From the NCBI GenBank assembly GCA_003154775.1, contig PMES01000072.1, positions 74,888 through 137,526 of the forward strand: a DNA stretch of 62,639 bases. The letters are read 5' to 3'. The number at the start of each line of letters is the position of its first letter. Position 1 is the first letter of the stretch. A program made the position numbers and the translations under genes. Positions 46,779 through 55,048 of the stretch are shown here, one piece after another. The stretch comes from Acidobacteriota bacterium (lineage in GTDB: Bacteria; Acidobacteriota; Terriglobia; Acidiferrales; UBA7541). The notes below the pieces were generated by a model. That model did no database searches. It was not told the DNA's origin and saw only the letters and a list, made by a program, of their open reading frames with translations.

Positions 46779-49442
46779 TCAGTCCAGATCCCGCCAGTTT
46801 GGTCCAATGCCGATTTCCACAACCAGCGGCACGGCAAGTTTGTGCACGCCTTCCATCTCTTCCTTGACCAGCTTTTCCAGTGCTTCGCGCTCCTTTACCG
46901 GCGCCTCGAAGAGCAGTTCGTCGTGTACCTGGAGGATCATGCGAGCGGCGAGTTTCTCTTTCCGCAGCCGATCATCGATCGCGATCATGGCCAGCTTGAT
47001 CAGGTCCGCCGCAGTCCCCTGCAGCGGCGAATTCAGCGCCGTGCGCTCCGCAAAATTCCGCAACTGCATCTGCGGCGCATTGATTTCCGGGATTGGGCGG
47101 ATTCTGCCGAAAAGGGTTTTCGCCAGACCGGTTTTGCGCGTCTCGACGAGCACATTGTCGAGGTACTGCTTCACGCCGCGGTAGCGCGTGAAATAAGCAT
47201 TGATGAATTGCGCAGCTTCCTTCTGCCCGATTCCCAATTGCTGTGCGAGGCCGAACGCCGAAAGCCCGTAGATGATGCCGAAGTTGATCGCTTTTGCGGC
47301 GCGGCGGTGCTCCGCGGTCTGCGCCAGCGGCCCAACGCCAAAAACCTCTTGCGCTGTCCGCGCATGAATGTCCTCGCCGTGGCGAAACGCTTCCAACAGC
47401 ACGGGATCCTTGGAAAAGTGCGCCATGATGCGCAGCTCGATCTGGGAATAGTCCGCCGAGAGCAGGATGTTCCCTTTTTCGGCGACGAACGCCGCACGAA
47501 TTTCGCGCCCCAACTCGCTGCGCACGGGAATGTTTTGCAGATTCGGATCGCTCGAGCTCAGCCGGCCTGTCGCCGTGCCCGTCTGCGAGAAGCTGGTGTG
47601 CAGCCGCCCCGTCTCCGGATGAATCAGCTTCGGCAGTGCATCAACGTAGGTCGATTTCAGTTTGGCGATCTCGCGGTACTCGATCACCTTGCCCGGCAGC
47701 GCGTGCTGGCCGGCCATCTCTTCCAGGATGTCCGCCGCGGTTGAGCGCACTTTGCCTTTTCCGCGGCGTGCCGGCGGCTGCAAATTCAACTTGTCAAAAA
47801 GAATCTCAGCCAGTTGCGTAGGAGAATTCACATTGAATTCTAATCCCGCCAGTTCCCAGATCTCCTTCTCCAGCCGCCGAACTTCTTTTTCCATCGCCTT
47901 CGACATCGTTTCCAGCGCTTTGGGATCGACGCGAACGCCGGCGCGTTCCATCTCCGCCAGTACCGGGGCTAGCGGCAGATCGATCTTTTCGTACACGTCG
48001 GTGAGTTGCTGTGCTGCAATCTGCTCCCGCAAGATGGGGGCAATGCGCTGCAGATAGTCGGCGCGTTCGCCCACGCCGCCGCCGAGCGGCACGTTAAATT
48101 GCCGGAAAACCACTTCCGCAAAGTCGTGTTTCGCCGTGGTTGGCCTCAACAAATACGAATAGATTTGCGTAGCGTGCTCGATAGATTCCGATTTGCCGGC
48201 CAGCAATTGGAAAAGCTTCGGGTCGTGCACGATTTTGGGACGTTTGGCGTCGTGCAAAACGGATTGCAGGGCTTTCAGCACCTCGCCTTTTTCGTCCACC
48301 CACACGGCTCGTCCTTCACCCGTCTTCGAGGACACTTCAATCCCGCTGACGCGCGTCCCAAATCCCTCCGCTTCGCGTTCGCCGGCTTCCAGGTTCAGCC
48401 AAACTGCCAGTGATTGTTTTGCCGCAAGCTTTTTCAAAAACTCGCGAAACTCGTCTGCTCCCTGGAATTGGAGGTAGTCCTTTGCCTGCTCGCCGCTCGC
48501 TCCTGGCGGCCCGTGCGTTTCCGCCCCAGCCTCGACACTTGGTTCAGCCGTTCCGCTTGCCAGCAACTCCTTCAGGAGCGAATTGAATCCGAGCTCGCGA
48601 TACAAGACCGCCAGCGCTGCGGCATCCGGTTCGCGCACCTGCAAACTCAGAAGGTCAAGCTCCAGCGGCACATTTGTCTCTATCGCGGCCAATTTCTTGC
48701 TCATCATTACCTGATCTCGCTGTTGCTGGAGGGCCTCGCGATACCTCTTATTCGTCACTTCGCCGGCATGCTCGAGCGCGCTTTCCACGCTCCCAAATCT
48801 CTGAATGAGCTCTGTGGCGCCTTTTTCACCGATTCCTTTTGCGCCGGGAATGTTGTCCACGGTGTCGCCGAGCAAGGCCATCAGGTCGATGACTTTCCCG
48901 GGCGGTACACCCAAGATTTCCTCGACCTTTTGCGCATCGACGATCATGTCGGCCTTCGCGCCGCCCGATCCCGTGCGCAGTATCCGAACCCCGGGACTTA
49001 CAAGCTGCATCATGTCCTTGTCATTGGAGATGACCAGCACTTCCAGCTTCTTCTCTGTGCCTTTTTTCGCCATCGTGCCGATAACGTCGTCGGCTTCGTA
49101 GCCATCCAGTTCCAGAATGGGCAGGTGCATCGCTTCGCACAGCCGCCGGACATATGGCAGTTGCACTTTCATTTCGTCCGGCATCGGCGGGCGCTGCGCC
49201 TTGTAGGCTTCGAAGAGTTTGTCGCGAAAGGTAGGCTTGCTGGTGTCAAACACGATTCCGAGGTATTCCGGCTGGTAGTCCTTGATCAAGCGCCGCAGGA
49301 TATTCGCGAAGAGGAACGGCACTTTGGTGGGAATGCCGCTGGGCGCATTCATGCGCACCATCGGCGCGTAGAAGGCGCGGTAGATGTGCGCCATCGCATC
49401 TACGAGGAAGAGTTTTTTCGATTTTTCGTCGTTCAGCGCCAT
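46779..49442 (-). CDS. polA: DNA polymerase I
   Basis: The product is 887 residues. The N-terminal 5'-3' flap exonuclease (about 1-290) has L-F-L-V-D-A-M-A-H-I-Y-R and E-A-D-D-V-I-G-T. The middle domain (about 320-490) keeps the fold, but in place of the D-x-E exonuclease motif it reads A-V-W-L-N-L-E, so proofreading is probably absent. The polymerase domain shows motif A D-Y-S-Q-I-E-L-R (about 661), motif B R-R-A-A-K-A-I-N-F-G-I-I-Y-G (about 711) and motif C V-H-D-E-L-L-F (about 834). It fills gaps in repair, including after UvrABC, and removes RNA primers. Confidence 0.97.
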   Translation of the reverse strand: MALNDEKSKKLFLVDAMAHIYRAFYAPMVRMNAPSGIPTKVPFLFANILRRLIKDYQPEYLGIVFDTSKPTFRDKLFEAYKAQRPPMPDEMKVQLPYVRRLCEAMHLPILELDGYEADDVIGTMAKKGTEKKLEVLVISNDKDMMQLVSPGVRILRTGSGGAKADMIVDAQKVEEILGVPPGKVIDLMALLGDTVDNIPGAKGIGEKGATELIQRFGSVESALEHAGEVTNKRYREALQQQRDQVMMSKKLAAIETNVPLELDLLSLQVREPDAAALAVLYRELGFNSLLKELLASGTAEPSVEAGAETHGPPGASGEQAKDYLQFQGADEFREFLKKLAAKQSLAVWLNLEAGEREAEGFGTRVSGIEVSSKTGEGRAVWVDEKGEVLKALQSVLHDAKRPKIVHDPKLFQLLAGKSESIEHATQIYSYLLRPTTAKHDFAEVVFRQFNVPLGGGVGERADYLQRIAPILREQIAAQQLTDVYEKIDLPLAPVLAEMERAGVRVDPKALETMSKAMEKEVRRLEKEIWELAGLEFNVNSPTQLAEILFDKLNLQPPARRGKGKVRSTAADILEEMAGQHALPGKVIEYREIAKLKSTYVDALPKLIHPETGRLHTSFSQTGTATGRLSSSDPNLQNIPVRSELGREIRAAFVAEKGNILLSADYSQIELRIMAHFSKDPVLLEAFRHGEDIHARTAQEVFGVGPLAQTAEHRRAAKAINFGIIYGLSAFGLAQQLGIGQKEAAQFINAYFTRYRGVKQYLDNVLVETRKTGLAKTLFGRIRPIPEINAPQMQLRNFAERTALNSPLQGTAADLIKLAMIAIDDRLRKEKLAARMILQVHDELLFEAPVKEREALEKLVKEEMEGVHKLAVPLVVEIGIGPNWRDLD

Positions 49443-49530
49443 CGCGCGAGTATAACAGGTCTCCTTTTGCCGTGCGGTCAGCTCAGATGGCCGGCCGTGA
49501 AGGGCAGCAGAGTGCCGCTAGGGGAGATCC

Positions 49531-50748
49531 TCAGGAAACGATCCCGAGCGATTTGCCCACTTCTCCCAATATCTCCGCCGCTTTCAGCAACTGCTCCCGT
49601 TTGTGCGCTGCGCTGACTATCGCACGCAAGCGTGCCCTTCCTTCCGCGACCGTCGGATAGCCTACGGCGGGGGCGAACACACCCGCTTCAAACAACTTGC
49701 GCGAAAACTCAATCGCTTTTGCGGCATCTCCAACATGAATCGGAATAATCGGCGTCTCGCTGGTCTTGAACTGGAATCCACGCTTTTTTAATTCGCGCTT
49801 GAAGAATTTCGCGTTGGCCCAAAGTTTCTTCACCAACTTTTCGCCTTCCGGCGAATCAAGAAGCACAAACGCCGCCTGGCACGCCGCAGCGGTGGCCGGC
49901 GGGTGCGACGTTGAAAACAAAAACGGCCGCGCCCGCAAGTACAAAAAATCGATCAGGTCGCGCGACCCGCACACATATCCGCCCATGGCCCCGATGGCCT
50001 TGCTCAGCGTGCCCACCTGGATGTGCACGCGCCCGTGGCAATTGAAATGATCCACCGTGCCACGCCCGCCACGTCCCAAAACGCCGCTCGCATGCGCGTC
50101 GTCCACCATCATGATGCAGGCGTACTTTTCCGCCAGGTTGCACAGCCCCGGCAGGGGTGCGATATCGCCATCCATCGAAAACACGCCATCGGTGATGATC
50201 AGCTTGTGGCCAGGCCAACCCGCTGTCTCTTTCAAAATTCGTTCGCAATCTTCCAGATCCTTGTGCTTGAACACCTTGATGGTGGCTTTCGATAGCCGCG
50301 CGCCATCGATGATCGACGCGTGATTCAGCTCATCCGAAACGATCAGGTCTTCTTTGCCCAGAACAGCCGAAACTGTTCCGGCGTTCGCCGTGAATCCCGA
50401 CTGGAACACCACACAGGCTTCCACCTGCTTGAATTTGGCGATCTGCTCTTCCAGTTCCATGTGCAGCTTCATTGTGCCGGCAATGGTGCGCACGGCTCCC
50501 GCACCGACGCCAAGCTTCTTCACGGCTTCCACGGCTGACTTTCGCAGCGCCTTGTGCGACGTGAATCCCAGATAGTTGTTCGACGCCAGGTTGATCACCT
50601 CGCGCCCGTCGAAAATGCACACGGGCTTTTGTTCGCCCTCCAGGACGCGCAGCTTTGGCGCCACGCCTTTCGCGCGCAAATCCTGCAGCGTTTCGCTGAC
50701 ATACTGAAGTGGATTCTTAATTGTCGCTAGCGTTCCCAATTCACTCAT
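49531..50748 (-). CDS. kbl: Glycine C-acetyltransferase (2-amino-3-ketobutyrate CoA ligase)
   Basis: This 405-residue alpha-oxoamine-synthase-family PLP enzyme has its Schiff-base lysine at K250 in V-G-T-L-S-K-A-I-G-A. Other markers are S-N-N-Y-L-G-F, D-E-L-N-H-A-S-I-I-D-G and V-D-D-A-H-A-S-G-V-L-G. It cleaves 2-amino-3-ketobutyrate with CoA to glycine and acetyl-CoA, the second step of threonine breakdown. The gene lies 116 bases downstream of tdh on the same strand, which separates it from the biotin (BioF) and heme (HemA) relatives. Confidence 0.93.
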   Translation of the reverse strand: MSELGTLATIKNPLQYVSETLQDLRAKGVAPKLRVLEGEQKPVCIFDGREVINLASNNYLGFTSHKALRKSAVEAVKKLGVGAGAVRTIAGTMKLHMELEEQIAKFKQVEACVVFQSGFTANAGTVSAVLGKEDLIVSDELNHASIIDGARLSKATIKVFKHKDLEDCERILKETAGWPGHKLIITDGVFSMDGDIAPLPGLCNLAEKYACIMMVDDAHASGVLGRGGRGTVDHFNCHGRVHIQVGTLSKAIGAMGGYVCGSRDLIDFLYLRARPFLFSTSHPPATAAACQAAFVLLDSPEGEKLVKKLWANAKFFKRELKKRGFQFKTSETPIIPIHVGDAAKAIEFSRKLFEAGVFAPAVGYPTVAEGRARLRAIVSAAHKREQLLKAAEILGEVGKSLGIVS

Positions 50749-50864
50749 GTTCTTGCCCCCAAAATTGCGTGATTCCCGCGGTTCCTCTGTTCTGTCTGTG
50801 GTGAACTCTGCGTTTCAGGCCGGCTGCCGTGCTATCTGCGTATTCTGAAGTGGAATCTTCACTC

Positions 50865-51920
50865 TTATTTAGGCATCCCATTCGGATACATCAGAATCTT
50901 CCCCGCTAAACCGCTCTGCAGTTTCGCAAAAGCTTCCTCAAATTTCTCCAGCGCCACGCGCTCTCCAAAAAGTGGCTCAAGATTCACGCGCCCCACTTTC
51001 AGCAAAGCAGTCATCTGCACCCAGGTCTGGTACATACGCCGCCCATAAATGCCCTGCACGGTGGCGCCCTTGAAAATCACATCATTCACCAAGTCCAGCG
51101 GCACGTTCTCCGTCGGGATCCCCAGCAGGGACGCGCGCCCGCCTGCGCGCAACGCTTTGAACCCCTGCTGGATCGCTGTGGCGTTCCCGCTCATTTCCAG
51201 CAGCACATCCACACCAGTGCCGCCCGTGGCCTCCAAAATCTTTTTCACCGCATCTCCCTCAGCGGGGTTCAGCACCACGTCGGCGCCCATCTGCTTGGCC
51301 ATGGCGCGACGATGATCATTTGTTTCGGTTGCAAACACGGTGGAACTGCCGCACGCTTTGGCTACGGCAATCGACATCAGCCCGATCGGACCACAGCCGG
51401 TCACCAGCGCCGTCTGCCCCGCAATCGCTCCCGCCAGCACGGTGTGCACGGCATTTCCCAGCGGATCGAGGATGGCGCCGTAATGTTCGGGGATGGCGGG
51501 GTCCAGCCTCCAGATATTTGTCGCGGGAATTTTCACGAACTCCGCGAACGCGCCGTCCTGGTCAATTCCGATCACGCGAACGTTCTGGCAGATGTGCGCT
51601 TGGCCCATGCGGCACTGGTGGCAATGGCCGCAATTCACGTGCATTTCCGCGCTGACGAAGTCGCCCGGTTTCACGGCCGCAACTTCTTCGCCCACGCGTT
51701 CCACCACGCCGCAAAATTCATGGCCCAGGGTAACCGGGGGCTTGATCCGGGCTTGCGACCAGCGATCCCACCCGTAAATGTGCAGGTCCGTGCCGCAGAT
51801 CGAGGTGGCCTTCACGCGCACGAGCACGTCCGCCGGTCCAATCGACGGCACCGGCACCGCTTGCATTTCCAACCCCTTCCCCGCTTTGGTCTTGCGCAGA
51901 GCTTTCATCGTGGCAGGCAT
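50865..51920 (-). CDS. tdh: L-threonine 3-dehydrogenase
   Basis: A 351-residue zinc-dependent medium-chain dehydrogenase. Catalytic zinc ligands: C42 (I-C-G-T-D) and H67/E68 (G-H-E-F). The structural zinc is bound by C97, C100, C103 and C111 (C-G-H-C-H-Q-C-R-M-G-Q-A-H-I-C). The NAD-binding site is V-T-G-C-G-P-I-G-L-M. T-S-I-C-G-T-D-L-H-I-Y-G-W-D is the threonine dehydrogenase version of the motif. It oxidises threonine to 2-amino-3-ketobutyrate, used by the Kbl product encoded next. Confidence 0.95.
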   Translation of the reverse strand: MPATMKALRKTKAGKGLEMQAVPVPSIGPADVLVRVKATSICGTDLHIYGWDRWSQARIKPPVTLGHEFCGVVERVGEEVAAVKPGDFVSAEMHVNCGHCHQCRMGQAHICQNVRVIGIDQDGAFAEFVKIPATNIWRLDPAIPEHYGAILDPLGNAVHTVLAGAIAGQTALVTGCGPIGLMSIAVAKACGSSTVFATETNDHRRAMAKQMGADVVLNPAEGDAVKKILEATGGTGVDVLLEMSGNATAIQQGFKALRAGGRASLLGIPTENVPLDLVNDVIFKGATVQGIYGRRMYQTWVQMTALLKVGRVNLEPLFGERVALEKFEEAFAKLQSGLAGKILMYPNGMPK

Positions 51921-52282
51921 TCCGGCAGGCTCCTCAATCAGGCAGGACCGCGTCCTTGCGTAAAACTAAATGCTAACACACGCCGCCGCAGCATATCGTG
52001 GGCAAGGCCCTGGGCCCCCCGCGACCGGGCGCGGTCCGCGGTTCCTTGATTTTGGCGACACCCCGGCAGCGAACACCTCTCCCCAGGTTTGCGAGCCGGA
52101 GTTTACCACCTGGCAGAAGATGGGGTGATCGCCCTTATCCATTTGGTACAGGTACCCTGTTTTCTCTTCCGCCACAGGAGTACCCCACGCCTATTGCCAT
52201 CCTCACTGCCGAAACGGAACCTGTCTGTATCCTGGCAACTCCAGGTCTCCCTTGGGGGAAGTTGCCTCACATAGGTGTGAAT
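51921..52282. other. Divergent intergenic region between tdh and the GGDEF-like gene
   Basis: An open frame runs into this region from the downstream gene, but it has a GC-rich, low-complexity translation and I do not accept it. No clear promoter, riboswitch or repeat was found. Confidence 0.4.
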
Positions 52283-53041
52283 ATGGCGACAATTGATCGT
52301 CAGGAACTTGATCGTCTTGAGCGGCGCAGCCTGCAACTTACGATTCTCTCCGCAGTGTTTGTAATGGTGCTTGCGAGCGGCCTGGCTATGTTCATGTACC
52401 CCCTGGTGTTTGTGCACCCGGAAGGCAACAAGTGGACGATGCGTGTGGCCTACTTTGGTTTCTGCGCGCTGACGCTGCTCTTTGTCGGGTACCTCTTCGA
52501 TCGCCAGCGCACCTTCGGCAAGCTGAAGCAGCATCTGCTTGGCGAACTGGAGCGCAACGTCGAACTGCAGATTCAGGCAAGCACCGATTTGCTGCATTCC
52601 ATGCCTGACCAGAATTACTTCTGGGATCGATTGACGATGGAGTTCCGCCGCGCCATGACCATGCAGAAGAATCTTTCGCTGGTGCTGGTGAAGGCCAAGC
52701 CAGGGGCGCGCGCTTCCCTGAACGATCAAAAAGGAGCGCTGAGCGATGCGGCGAAAGCCATGTCCAAGCGGCTTCGCCCTACGGATTCCATCTACCACCT
52801 CGCCGAAGATATTTTTGGCATCGTGCTTCCAGAAACCGACACCCTGAACGCCAAGCGAGTGGCTTTGCGTTTGCAGGAGGAGTTGCAGGATGTGCGCGCA
52901 AAGTATGGATTCAGCTTCGATCTTTCCGCGCACAATTATCCGGGTGATGTGAAGAGCTCACATGAGTTTGAGGACATTGTGAAGTCCATGCTTCCGGAGA
53001 ATCGGGAATGGGAAGTTCCCACGGAAACCCCGGTCCGTTGA
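52283..53041 (+). CDS. Two-helix membrane protein with degenerate GGDEF domain
   Basis: The ATG at 52283 gives 252 residues. Two membrane helices (about 16-37 and 52-69) with a short extracytoplasmic loop are followed by a linker coiled coil (about 72-97) and a C-terminal domain with the layout of a GGDEF fold: D-Q-N-Y-F-W-D-R-L-T-M-E-F-R-R-A, R-P-T-D-S-I-Y-H-L-A-E-D-I-F-G-I-V-L-P-E-T and A-K-R-V-A-L-R-L-Q-E-E-L. Where active cyclases have R-x-G-G-D-E-F, this protein reads H-L-A-E-D-I-F, so cyclic-di-GMP synthesis is not expected. A GTP/c-di-GMP sensor or dimerisation role is possible. Confidence 0.7.
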   Translation: MATIDRQELDRLERRSLQLTILSAVFVMVLASGLAMFMYPLVFVHPEGNKWTMRVAYFGFCALTLLFVGYLFDRQRTFGKLKQHLLGELERNVELQIQASTDLLHSMPDQNYFWDRLTMEFRRAMTMQKNLSLVLVKAKPGARASLNDQKGALSDAAKAMSKRLRPTDSIYHLAEDIFGIVLPETDTLNAKRVALRLQEELQDVRAKYGFSFDLSAHNYPGDVKSSHEFEDIVKSMLPENREWEVPTETPVR

Positions 53042-53072
53042 GGATCGGGATGACGCGCTGAAGCGAAGGAGT

Positions 53073-54257
53073 TTAGTTCAGCGCTTGCTGTAAATCCTGG
53101 ATGAGATCCGCGGCATGTTCGAGCCCGATCGAGACGCGCACCGTACCCATTTTGACGCCCGCGCGCTGAAGTTCAGCTTCGCTCATACGGTAGTGCGAAC
53201 TGTAAATCGGCAGCGATACCAGCGACTCCGTACCCCCCAGGCTTACCGCCAGCAGGAATAGCTTCACGCGGTCGCAGAATCTGCGCGCCGCCGGCAACCC
53301 GCCCTTCAGATCAAAAGCCAGCATGGAGCCAAAACCGCTCATCTGTTTCCTGGCGAGCGCGTGGTCGCGGTGCGATTTCAATCCCGGGTAATGAACGCGC
53401 TCCACTTTGGGATGTTTCTCCAGGAACTTCGCGACGCGCATGGCGTTCTCGCACTGGCGCTCGACGCGCACGCCCAGCGTCTTCATCCCGCGAATCAGCA
53501 GGAAGGCCACTTCCGGATCCATGCAACCCCCAAGATAGATCACCATCTGCCGCACGGGATCGATGAACTTATGGCTGCCGGAAGCGACGCCGCCGATCAG
53601 ATCGGAATGCCCGGAAAGGGCTTTGGTGACGCTGTGCACGACGATATCGAATCCCAGTGCGAGGGGTCTCTGAAGGAGGGGCGTAGCAAAGGTGCTGTCA
53701 ATGATGCTGACGAGTTTGTGCTTTTTGGCAAAGGCGATGGCTTTGCGGAGATCGACAAGTCGTAACGTGGGGTTTGTGGGCGTTTCGATGTAGAGGCACT
53801 TGCTCTTCGGGGTGACCAGGGACTCTATGTTTTCGAGGGAAGTTTCCGCGTGACGCACGGTGATGCCCATGCGAGGCAAGACGTCGCGCATCAGCCGGTA
53901 CGTTCCGCCATAGAGCTGGGCAGTAGAAATGAGTTCATCCCCATGCTGCAGCACGCTGAGAAGCGAGTGAGAGATCGCCGCCATTCCGGAGGAGGTGACG
54001 ATGGCGGCTTCCGCGCCTTCGAGAGAAGCTATTTTGCGTTCGGCAATGGCGAGGGTGGGATTGGCGTAGCGAGTGTAGATATAGGCTTTGCTCTTTCCTT
54101 CGGCCCAGCGTTTCATCTTTTTGCTGGAGGAAAAGGTGAAGGTAGAGGAGCGCACAATCTCGGCGCTGACCGGAGCATCCACGCCGTGACGCGGAGGTTC
54201 ACCGGCATGAATGGCGCGAGTGGTGGGATTTAGGGAGGCGTGCTTCTTTTTCTTCAT
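53073..54257 (-). CDS. Cystathionine gamma-synthase/methionine gamma-lyase family PLP enzyme
   Basis: The ATG at 54257 (M-K-K-K-K-H) gives 394 residues; the longer frame adds sequence unlike the family. PLP lysine K212 lies in V-H-S-V-T-K-A-L-S-G-H-S-D. Phosphate-binding Y61 and R63 of the neighbouring subunit are in Y-T-R-Y-A-N-P-T, and S-S-G-M-A-A-I and I-E-T-P-T-N-P are conserved. The family includes synthases, beta-/gamma-lyases and O-acetylhomoserine sulfhydrylases; sequence alone by eye does not separate them. No other methionine or cysteine genes are adjacent, and no SAM riboswitch was seen upstream. Confidence 0.9.
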   Translation of the reverse strand: MKKKKHASLNPTTRAIHAGEPPRHGVDAPVSAEIVRSSTFTFSSSKKMKRWAEGKSKAYIYTRYANPTLAIAERKIASLEGAEAAIVTSSGMAAISHSLLSVLQHGDELISTAQLYGGTYRLMRDVLPRMGITVRHAETSLENIESLVTPKSKCLYIETPTNPTLRLVDLRKAIAFAKKHKLVSIIDSTFATPLLQRPLALGFDIVVHSVTKALSGHSDLIGGVASGSHKFIDPVRQMVIYLGGCMDPEVAFLLIRGMKTLGVRVERQCENAMRVAKFLEKHPKVERVHYPGLKSHRDHALARKQMSGFGSMLAFDLKGGLPAARRFCDRVKLFLLAVSLGGTESLVSLPIYSSHYRMSEAELQRAGVKMGTVRVSIGLEHAADLIQDLQQALN

Positions 54258-54377
54258 GCTGCCGATTATTGACCTGCGGGGTCCACAACGGCAACCACCA
54301 ATATCGCGGAGACTGGAGGCTTCGCTATTCGGTTCGAGATAGTTTGTGAGATCGTAGAACAGGGGGAGAGACCCAAC

Positions 54378-54956
54378 ATGAATTGGTTGGCGATGGATGC
54401 GGGCCGTGCGTCGGCGTGGGCGGAATACTTTTGGATGGCGCTTTTGGGTGTGTGGGTGGTCATGTGGTTCGGCATCAAGAGGGTAAAGCAACGCGAGACC
54501 TCGCTGGAGAGAGCGCAGCATCTGATACCACTACTGTTTGGATTCTGGCTGTTGTTTGGGAGGAATTGGAACGGGCTGAACACGAGGCTGGTGCCAGATA
54601 CTCCAGCGGCATGGTGGCTTGGCCTGGTTCTGACGGCACTCGGCGTGGCGATCAGCATCTGGGCGCGGGTGAGCCTGGGAACAAATTGGAGTGGTGTGGT
54701 GACGTTGAAGAACAACCATGAATTGATTCGCAAGGGGCTCTACCGGTGGATACGGCATCCGATCTATACGGGAATCCTACTGGCGATGATCGGGACGGCG
54801 CTGATCAAGGGGCACCTGCGGGGCTGGCTAGGATTCCTGGTCGTGTGGGCAGCGTTTTATTTTAAGGCCAGGCGCGAGGAAGGTTTCTTGCGGCACGAGT
54901 TTGGGGGCGGATTTGAAGAGCACGCCAGGCACACGGGGATGTTTCTGCCGAGATAG
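54378..54956 (+). CDS. Isoprenylcysteine carboxyl methyltransferase-like membrane protein
   Basis: A 192-residue protein with four or five membrane helices. The diagnostic C-terminal segment is G-L-Y-R-W-I-R-H-P-I-Y-T-G-I-L-L-A (about 121-137), followed by the charged end R-R-E-E-G-F-L-R-H-E-F-G. This matches the ICMT/PEMT methyltransferase family, which binds SAM at that His-Pro region and methylates lipid-like or membrane-embedded substrates. Bacteria have no CAAX proteins of the eukaryotic kind, so the substrate is open. It is divergent from the PLP-enzyme gene with 120 bases between starts. Confidence 0.85.
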   Translation: MNWLAMDAGRASAWAEYFWMALLGVWVVMWFGIKRVKQRETSLERAQHLIPLLFGFWLLFGRNWNGLNTRLVPDTPAAWWLGLVLTALGVAISIWARVSLGTNWSGVVTLKNNHELIRKGLYRWIRHPIYTGILLAMIGTALIKGHLRGWLGFLVVWAAFYFKARREEGFLRHEFGGGFEEHARHTGMFLPR

Positions 54957-54987
54957 GCGGGAACGACTCCGGCGAAGCCAAAATGCG

Positions 54988-55008
54988 CGGGCCGAGCCAT
55001 CCGGCCCG
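54988..55008. terminator. Possible hairpin between convergent genes
   Basis: A 7-bp stem CGGGCCG / CGGCCCG lies between the stops of the ICMT-like gene and the EF-G paralogue. T-tracts on either side are poor, so termination activity is uncertain. Confidence 0.35.
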
Positions 55009-55048
55009 GCCTGGGCGGAAAATCTCAATTGCAACGGTTGAAAGTTGG

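Noticed and set aside
46565-46837. N-terminal extension of the lipoprotein protease frame
   Set aside because: It would overlap polA and push the lipoprotein signal to residue 92; the ATG at 46564 has its own ribosome binding site.
54258-54377. SAM riboswitch ahead of the gamma-synthase-family gene
   Set aside because: The 120-base divergent gap has no recognisable riboswitch core or terminator stem.
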